Positions 59,643 to 64,000 of a stretch of DNA of 64,000 nucleotides are shown one piece after another; the first letter of the stretch is position 1; each line of letters begins with the position of its first letter. This DNA comes from Primorskyibacter sedentarius (GTDB lineage Bacteria > Pseudomonadota > Alphaproteobacteria > Rhodobacterales > Rhodobacteraceae), in NCBI RefSeq assembly GCF_004342065.1, contig NZ_SLZU01000011.1:62001-126000 (forward strand). Reading direction: 5' to 3'. The notes beneath the pieces are model-generated. The model saw nothing but the letters and a program-made list of their open reading frames with translations, was not told the DNA's origin and did not search any database. Both the position numbers and the translations under genes were made by a program.

Positions 59643-60136
59643 TTCTCGGTCTCCAAATCAGAGCCGGGCGCCCTGCTCACTCGGCCCAGCAGATCGCGGA
59701 GATGCGCGATCTCTTGCGGATCCAGATCGCGGAACAGCGCGGCTTCATGGTTCTGCACCACTTTTTCCGCTTTCTTCCAAAGATTTCGGCCCGCCGGTGT
59801 GGCTGTCAATGCATTGGTTCTGCGATCTCCCTTGACAGGCTCGCGCTTCAACGAGCCCGCACGTTCCAGCTCATCAACGACGACCACAACACCAGAACGT
59901 TTGATGTTCAGAACGTCCGACAGGTCCGATTGGGATATCCCTGGACTGGCCACCACAACTGCCAAGGCAGAAAACGTCCCCGTCCGCAGGCCAAACGGCT
60001 CAAGCGTTTGGGCCAGATCATTCTGAATCAACAGATATGCCCGTTTCATCCGGTAGCCGACGAACTGGCGCAAAAGCGCATCGCTTGCGCGCCGTTCAGT
60101 CGTCGTCGAGTGCCGGGGAGGTGTTTTTGCCGCCAA
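59639..60136 (-). CDS. MarR-family regulator (hydroxycinnamate-type)
   Basis: 165 aa winged-helix MarR protein: LRTGTFSALAVVVASPGISQSDLSDVLNIKRSGVVVVVDELERAG (helix-turn-helix) and VKGDRRTNALTATPAGRNLW (wing). Similar proteins (CouR, FerC) repress hydroxycinnamate genes until hydroxycinnamoyl-CoA binds; the same job is likely here because it sits inside the fcs operon. Confidence 0.87.
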   Translation of the reverse strand: MAAKTPPRHSTTTERRASDALLRQFVGYRMKRAYLLIQNDLAQTLEPFGLRTGTFSALAVVVASPGISQSDLSDVLNIKRSGVVVVVDELERAGSLKREPVKGDRRTNALTATPAGRNLWKKAEKVVQNHEAALFRDLDPQEIAHLRDLLGRVSRAPGSDLETEK

Positions 60137-60145
60137 TTGAAGCCC

Positions 60146-60352
60146 TCACTTCATCACAGGGTCGATCTGCCGATAGCTCAACGCCGGAGAGCGAATTGAA
60201 ACCGTAATACGCGTTGAGACATCCGTGCCGAATGTCGCGGTGTGGCGGAAGGGCTGCGTAAAGTCGATGACCTCGGCGGGAAAGTGGTCCTGCGTGTAGG
60301 CAGCCAAGGTCGATGCGACGTTGCAGATCCCATTGCCAAGTTGATCGGTCAT
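60146..60352 (-). CDS. Small ORF in the hydroxycinnamate operon, function unknown
   Basis: 68 codons (MTDQLGNGICNVASTLAA…) between the crotonase and marR on the same strand, 9 nt before marR and 46 nt after the crotonase. No recognised family; contains YTQDHFPAEVIDFTQPF. It could be a remnant of a larger operon gene or a real small protein. Confidence 0.35.
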   Translation of the reverse strand: MTDQLGNGICNVASTLAAYTQDHFPAEVIDFTQPFRHTATFGTDVSTRITVSIRSPALSYRQIDPVMK

Positions 60353-60398
60353 TCTGTCTCCTGCCTGAAGCGATGACGACAAGTCTTGCCTTCTGCAA

Positions 60399-61181
60399 TC
60401 ACCGGAAGACCGGTTTGCGTTTTTCAAGAAAGGCCTTGAGCCCCTCTTCGGCGTCTGCGCTGGTCTGCGAGACCGCCGCCGCCAGGCTTTCGGTGAACAA
60501 ACCGTCGCTGCGCGACATGTCAGAGATACGGCTGATCGCCTGGATCATCATGTAGTTGGACAGCGACGCGTTCCTCGCGATGCCTTCGGCCAATTCGCGC
60601 GCCTTCGGCAACGCCTCGCCCTCACCGACAGCGTAATGCGTCAACCCCATCGCAAGGCCTTCTTCGGTGCCAAACTTGCGGCCCGTCAGCATCATCTCAC
60701 ACATCCGGTCGGCGCCGAGAATACGACCAACCCGCACCGTCGCACCGCCGCCCACGAAAATGCCGCGACGCCCTTCAGGCAGTTGGAAAATGCAGGACGG
60801 TTCAGCGATGCGCACATGCGTCGATGCCGCGAGCTCCAACCCGCCGCCAATGACCGCGCCGAACATTGCCGACACGACAGGAAGCCCGGACATCTGGATC
60901 AGATCCATCACCCGGTGCCAGTTGCGGGAATGGCGCATCGTGCCTTCTGCGTCGCGCGCCACATGCTCGGACAGATCAAGACCCGAACAATAATGCCCCG
61001 CTGTGCCTGTCAGGATAACAACCCGCACCCGTTCCGGCGGATTGGAGAAGAACGCGTCAATGGCGTCCAACAACTCGTCACACATGGCGTTGCGCTTGGC
61101 CGGACGGTTCATTGTCAACGTCGCAACAGGCCCATCAATTTCGACGAGCAAGACACTGTCTGTGGGTTCGGTTTTGGTCAC
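60399..61181 (-). CDS. Crotonase-family enoyl-CoA hydratase/isomerase
   Basis: 260 aa; GTG start with AGGA upstream. ECH fold: RPAKRNAMCDELLDAI, GHYCSGLDLSEH (CoA/oxyanion loop), FGAVIGGGLELAASTHVRIAE (second oxyanion loop) and LPEGRRGIFVGGGATVRVGR (catalytic Glu region). Placed with feruloyl-CoA synthase, so it probably acts on hydroxycinnamoyl-CoA. The N-terminus does not resemble the classic hydratase-lyase Ech, so hydratase alone or an isomerase are alternatives. Confidence 0.85.
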   Translation of the reverse strand: MTKTEPTDSVLLVEIDGPVATLTMNRPAKRNAMCDELLDAIDAFFSNPPERVRVVILTGTAGHYCSGLDLSEHVARDAEGTMRHSRNWHRVMDLIQMSGLPVVSAMFGAVIGGGLELAASTHVRIAEPSCIFQLPEGRRGIFVGGGATVRVGRILGADRMCEMMLTGRKFGTEEGLAMGLTHYAVGEGEALPKARELAEGIARNASLSNYMMIQAISRISDMSRSDGLFTESLAAAVSQTSADAEEGLKAFLEKRKPVFR

Positions 61182-61190
61182 GTCCGTATC

Positions 61191-61391
61191 CTAACTTCTT
61201 TGGCATGCGGGGCGCGGAATTCCCGCCACCGCAACGGTACCGGCATTCTTCACGGCAACGCGTGGCAGTGCATCGCCGCACAGGTTCAAACACGCAAGCG
61301 TTACGCTCGCCTTGGAAAACAGCCGTGCCGTTGCAGGTCTTAGGTCACGCGTGCCACCGGTAGGGACACCGAATTTGCCCTGAACAATCAT
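61191..61391 (-). pseudogene. N-terminal remnant of a short-chain dehydrogenase (SDR)
   Basis: 66 codons with a good ribosome site (GGGGGAGAGAG) before the ATG at 61391. The reading GVPTGGTRDLRPATARLFSKA mimics the SDR nucleotide motif TGGxRGLGxATARLF with the second and third glycines lost, and ends shortly after. The rest of the SDR is missing. The stop is 10 nt before the crotonase start, so the operon remains transcribed. An internal deletion seems likely. Confidence 0.6.
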
Positions 61392-61410
61392 GATCTCTCT
61401 CCCCCAAGGA

Positions 61411-61438
61411 AACCTACATCGGGAAGTAGTTATGTCAA
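61411..61438 (-). promoter_or_regulatory. Possible promoter of the hydroxycinnamate operon
   Basis: Minus strand TTGACA, 16-nt spacer, TAGGTT, ending about 20 nt before the SDR remnant start. AT-rich surroundings (TTGTTAACC, TTGTTCATTG) could hold the MarR operator. Confidence 0.35.
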
Positions 61439-61695
61439 TGAACAATTATTAAGGTTAACAAACAGACGATTTCGGACTCTGCAGAAGTCGTCCGACCTGC
61501 ACCAAAAACCGAAAGAGCAGTTTACGCCGGGCGGCCAACGGCTCTCTGGCCGCAGTCAACCCTGCATAGAAAAGGTCGGACAACGTCCTTCGGCGCCGAT
61601 CAAGCAGGTCGACCTACTCTACGGTCACAACGCGAGCAAGATCACGCGCAGTTATCTTCAAGGTTGATCTTCACCTGATGACAATCCAAGATTGA
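61439..61695. other. Divergent intergenic region
   Basis: About 260 nt between the hydroxycinnamate operon and the radical-SAM gene. No gene recognised; it should contain both promoters. Confidence 0.5.
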
Positions 61696-61710
61696 GAACA
61701 TATGTAGAAC
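61696..61710. promoter_or_regulatory. LexA-type SOS box before the radical-SAM/UdgX genes
   Basis: GAAC-N7-GAAC, i.e. GTTC-TACATAT-GTTC on the minus strand. This is exactly the alphaproteobacterial LexA direct-repeat operator. It ends two bases before the ATG at 61713, so LexA binding would block transcription start or entry. Confidence 0.7.
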
Positions 61711-61712
61711 AT

Positions 61713-62948
61713 ATGGCAAAACAGACACTCGAACAAAAACTGGCTATTCTCAGCGACGCGGCGAAATACGACGCGTCTTGCGCGTCTTCGGGCTCGACCA
61801 AACGCCACTCACGTGATGGCAAAGGGTTGGGGTCCAACGAAGGCAGCGGCATCTGCCACGCATACGCCCCCGACGGGCGCTGTATCAGCCTGTTGAAAAT
61901 CCTGATGACGAACTTCTGCATCTACGATTGCAGCTATTGCATCAATCGCGTCTCTTCAAACGTACCCCGCGCGCGGTTCAGCGTCGATGAGGCGGTGCGG
62001 CTGACCATTGAATTCTACCGGCGCAATTACATCGAAGGTCTATTCCTGTCCTCGGGTGTGATCCGGTCCCCCGATGCGACGATGTCCGACATGGTGCAGA
62101 TCGCCCGAAAGCTGCGCCACGAGGAGAATTTTCGCGGTTACATCCACCTCAAGACCATCCCCGATGCCTCGCCTGAGTTGATTGAAGAGGCCGGGCGGCT
62201 GGCGGATCGCCTGTCGATCAATGTCGAACTGCCCACTGATGCCGCCGTCAAACAATACGCGCCCGAGAAAAAGCCCGAACAGATCCGCCGCGCCATGGCC
62301 AATGTTCGCATAACGAAGGACGCGAGCAAGGACAAATCCTTTAGCGGCAAACGCCCGCCCCGGTTTGCCCCGGCGGGCCAGTCCACCCAGATGATCATCG
62401 GCGCGGATGCATCCAATGATGCGACGATATTGGGACAGTCGACGCGGCTATATTCAAGCTACAAGCTCAAACGCGTCTACTATTCTGCCTTTTCACCCAT
62501 CCCGGACAGCTCTGCTAAGCTGCCCCTGATCCGCCCGCCGCTGCAACGCGAACACCGGCTTTATCAGGCCGACTGGCTGCTGCGGTTCTACGACTTCCAG
62601 CTGGACGAGATCACCTCGGTCACCCGGGACGGCAACCTTGATCTGGAGATCGACCCCAAACTGGCATGGGCGCTGGCGCATCGCGCAGTCTTTCCGCTGG
62701 ATGTCAACCGCGCAAGCCGAGAGATGCTGCTGCGCGTGCCGGGTTTCGGGGTGAAGACGGTGAACCGAATTCTGACAACGCGGCGCCACCGGTCGCTTCG
62801 CTACGAAGATCTCTCGCGCATGGGTGCGTCGATGAAAAAGGCGCGCGCCTTCATCACCGCCGGGGGCTGGACGCCGGGTGGATTGACCGACAGTACTGAT
62901 CTGCGCGCGCGGTTCGCGCCGCCGCCTGAACAGTTAACGCTGTTCTGA
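61713..62948 (+). CDS. Putative DNA modification/repair radical SAM protein (TIGR03916)
   Basis: 411 aa from the ATG at 61713; a TTG 21 nt upstream would put the start inside the SOS box. The radical-SAM 4Fe-4S motif C-x3-C-x2-C is CIYDCSYC (Cys69, 73, 76). Near the C-terminus LLRVPGFGVKTVNRIL is a helix-hairpin-helix DNA-binding motif. The family is recognised by its linkage to the uracil-DNA glycosylase-like gene that follows here. Reaction not established; a role in DNA repair is inferred. Stop overlaps the next ATG by one base. Confidence 0.92.
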   Translation: MAKQTLEQKLAILSDAAKYDASCASSGSTKRHSRDGKGLGSNEGSGICHAYAPDGRCISLLKILMTNFCIYDCSYCINRVSSNVPRARFSVDEAVRLTIEFYRRNYIEGLFLSSGVIRSPDATMSDMVQIARKLRHEENFRGYIHLKTIPDASPELIEEAGRLADRLSINVELPTDAAVKQYAPEKKPEQIRRAMANVRITKDASKDKSFSGKRPPRFAPAGQSTQMIIGADASNDATILGQSTRLYSSYKLKRVYYSAFSPIPDSSAKLPLIRPPLQREHRLYQADWLLRFYDFQLDEITSVTRDGNLDLEIDPKLAWALAHRAVFPLDVNRASREMLLRVPGFGVKTVNRILTTRRHRSLRYEDLSRMGASMKKARAFITAGGWTPGGLTDSTDLRARFAPPPEQLTLF

Positions 62949-64000
62949 TGCATCGTGTCAGTCTGCCTGCGATCGGAACCGCCAAGGCATGGCGCGAAGC
63001 GGCCCGGGCTTTTCTTGCCGCCGGTGTACCACCCGAGCAGATCCTTTGGGGCGATCACGCCGCCGCGCCTGACCTTTTCGGCGAGGACAGTCTGCCACGT
63101 GCGGGCGGGCCTGTATCGGTGCCGCGCAGCTTTATCTCCATGGCTGAAACCGCCGTATGGCACAGCGATCCTGAACGCTTTGCGCGGCTTTATGCGTTCT
63201 TGTGGCGACTGAAAGACGCGCCGCATTTGATGGCAGATCGCGGCGATCCGGATCTCGCGAAACTTCGGCAGATGGAAAAGAATGTGCGCCGCTGCCAACA
63301 CAAGATGAAGGCATTTGTCCGCTTCCGCGAAATTGGCACAGCCGAGGACGCCCGTCGCAGTTTCGCCGCATGGTTTGAGCCCAGCCACCAAACGGTAGAG
63401 CCGACCGCAGACTTTTTCGTGCGGCGCTTTTCCGACATGGATTGGCGTATCCTTACCCCCGATGTGTCAGCCATATTCGAGCGGGGAAAGCTGTCCTTCC
63501 AAGAAGGCCACAGCAAACCAGACCTGCCCGAAGACGCGGGCGAGCAGCTTTGGATCACCTATTTCCAGAATATCTTCAATCCGGCGCGCCTGAAGGTGAA
63601 GGCGATGCAATCGGAAATGCCCAAGAAGTACTGGAAGAACATGCCAGAAGCCGCGTTCATTCCGCAGATGATCGCCGACGCGCCGACGCGTGCGCGCGCC
63701 ATGGCCGAGGCCGCGCCGACGCTTCCACCCGCCCGTATGGCGCAAGTTCAGGCGCAATTGGCGGCCTGCGACTCCGCCTGGGACGGCCCGGCCGAAGAGC
63801 TGCCGAAAGCGATCCGCGCCTGCACGCGCTGCCCGCTGCATTGTCACGCGACGCAAGCCGTTCCGGGCGAGGGCCCTGCCTCCGCCGATCTGATGGTGGT
63901 GGGTGAACAACCCGGCGACATGGAAGACCTGAGCGGTCGCCCCTTCGTCGGTCCTGCGGGGCAGATGTTTGACAACATCGCCGCCTCCGCCGGTCTGGAC
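62948..64000 (+). CDS. DUF4130-UdgX fusion protein, 3' end beyond window
   Basis: Partial, 351 codons present. The N-terminal 220 or so residues are a DUF4130 domain (LYAFLWRLKDAPHLMADRGDPD, MEKNVRRCQHKMKAFVRF, FVRRFSDMDWRILTPD, WITYFQNIFNPARLKVKAM). After a linker with CTRCPLHCHATQAVPGEGP (Fe-S Cys ligands) comes the UdgX uracil-DNA glycosylase domain, with motif A GEQPGDMEDLSGRPFVGPAGQMF. UdgX-type enzymes form a covalent link to uracil-DNA. Translationally coupled to the radical-SAM gene. Confidence 0.92.
   Translation, partial: MHRVSLPAIGTAKAWREAARAFLAAGVPPEQILWGDHAAAPDLFGEDSLPRAGGPVSVPRSFISMAETAVWHSDPERFARLYAFLWRLKDAPHLMADRGDPDLAKLRQMEKNVRRCQHKMKAFVRFREIGTAEDARRSFAAWFEPSHQTVEPTADFFVRRFSDMDWRILTPDVSAIFERGKLSFQEGHSKPDLPEDAGEQLWITYFQNIFNPARLKVKAMQSEMPKKYWKNMPEAAFIPQMIADAPTRARAMAEAAPTLPPARMAQVQAQLAACDSAWDGPAEELPKAIRACTRCPLHCHATQAVPGEGPASADLMVVGEQPGDMEDLSGRPFVGPAGQMFDNIAASAGLD

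Overview
The window reads as a GC-rich alphaproteobacterial chromosome, most likely a Rhodobacterales (Roseobacter-group) member. The support is the gene content: an ATP12-type F1 assembly chaperone, an AapJ-type amino-acid binding protein, RarA/CrcB/RluC neighbours, an IalB-family protein, a GTTC-N7-GTTC LexA-type box, and many ABC transporters for plant-derived solutes. No rRNA, tRNA, CRISPR array or intact insertion sequence was seen.

Layout. (1) 1-7.7 kb: mostly minus-strand housekeeping genes: a DUF900 lipoprotein hydrolase cut by the window edge, an aapJ without adjacent permease genes, atp12, a HAD phosphatase, an RluC-type pseudouridine synthase, crcB and rarA. A DCC-family protein and a frameshifted DUF2306 membrane protein then converge. 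(2) 7.8-23.7 kb: the minus-strand ribosomal supercluster from rplB to rplQ, with secY, adk and rpoA. It is broken by non-ribosomal genes at rplP|rpmC, rpmD|rplO, adk|rpsM and rpoA|rplQ, and at its 5' end, where rplB starts without rplW/rplD/rplC upstream. Hairpin terminators and promoter-like hexamers sit at several breaks, suggesting separate transcription units. (3) 23.7-33.2 kb: a decayed region with a TRAP DctM pseudogene, an ialB-like gene and a giant Gly-rich autotransporter. The autotransporter's 5' end is cut by a frameshift and an amber codon and has lost its signal peptide.

(4) 33.2-42.5 kb: a peptide operon (dppA-B-C-D-F, a leaderless gamma-glutamyltransferase and an M20 peptidase) divergent from an iclR regulator. 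A perfect 7-5-7 palindrome lies in the shared promoter region. (5) 42.7-55.1 kb: two convergent operons that together look like a D-apiose/D-apionate utilisation island. The left one encodes an ApnL-like lactonase and a family-1 sugar ABC transporter. The right one encodes an ApnO-like oxidoisomerase, an ApsD-like Gfo/Idh/MocA dehydrogenase and a ribose-type ABC transporter with a DUF2291 lipoprotein. Their outer promoters carry the same roughly 21-bp motif, suggesting one regulator for both.

(6) 55.4-61.4 kb: a Hint-domain protein, then a hydroxycinnamate (ferulate/coumarate) operon: an SDR remnant, a crotonase, a small unknown ORF, a MarR regulator, feruloyl-CoA synthase and an amidohydrolase. 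(7) 61.7-64 kb: a radical-SAM DNA-repair-associated gene and a DUF4130-UdgX fusion (cut by the window end), preceded by a LexA-type operator next to the start codon. Together the accessory genes suggest a consumer of plant cell-wall sugars, lignin-derived aromatics and peptides.
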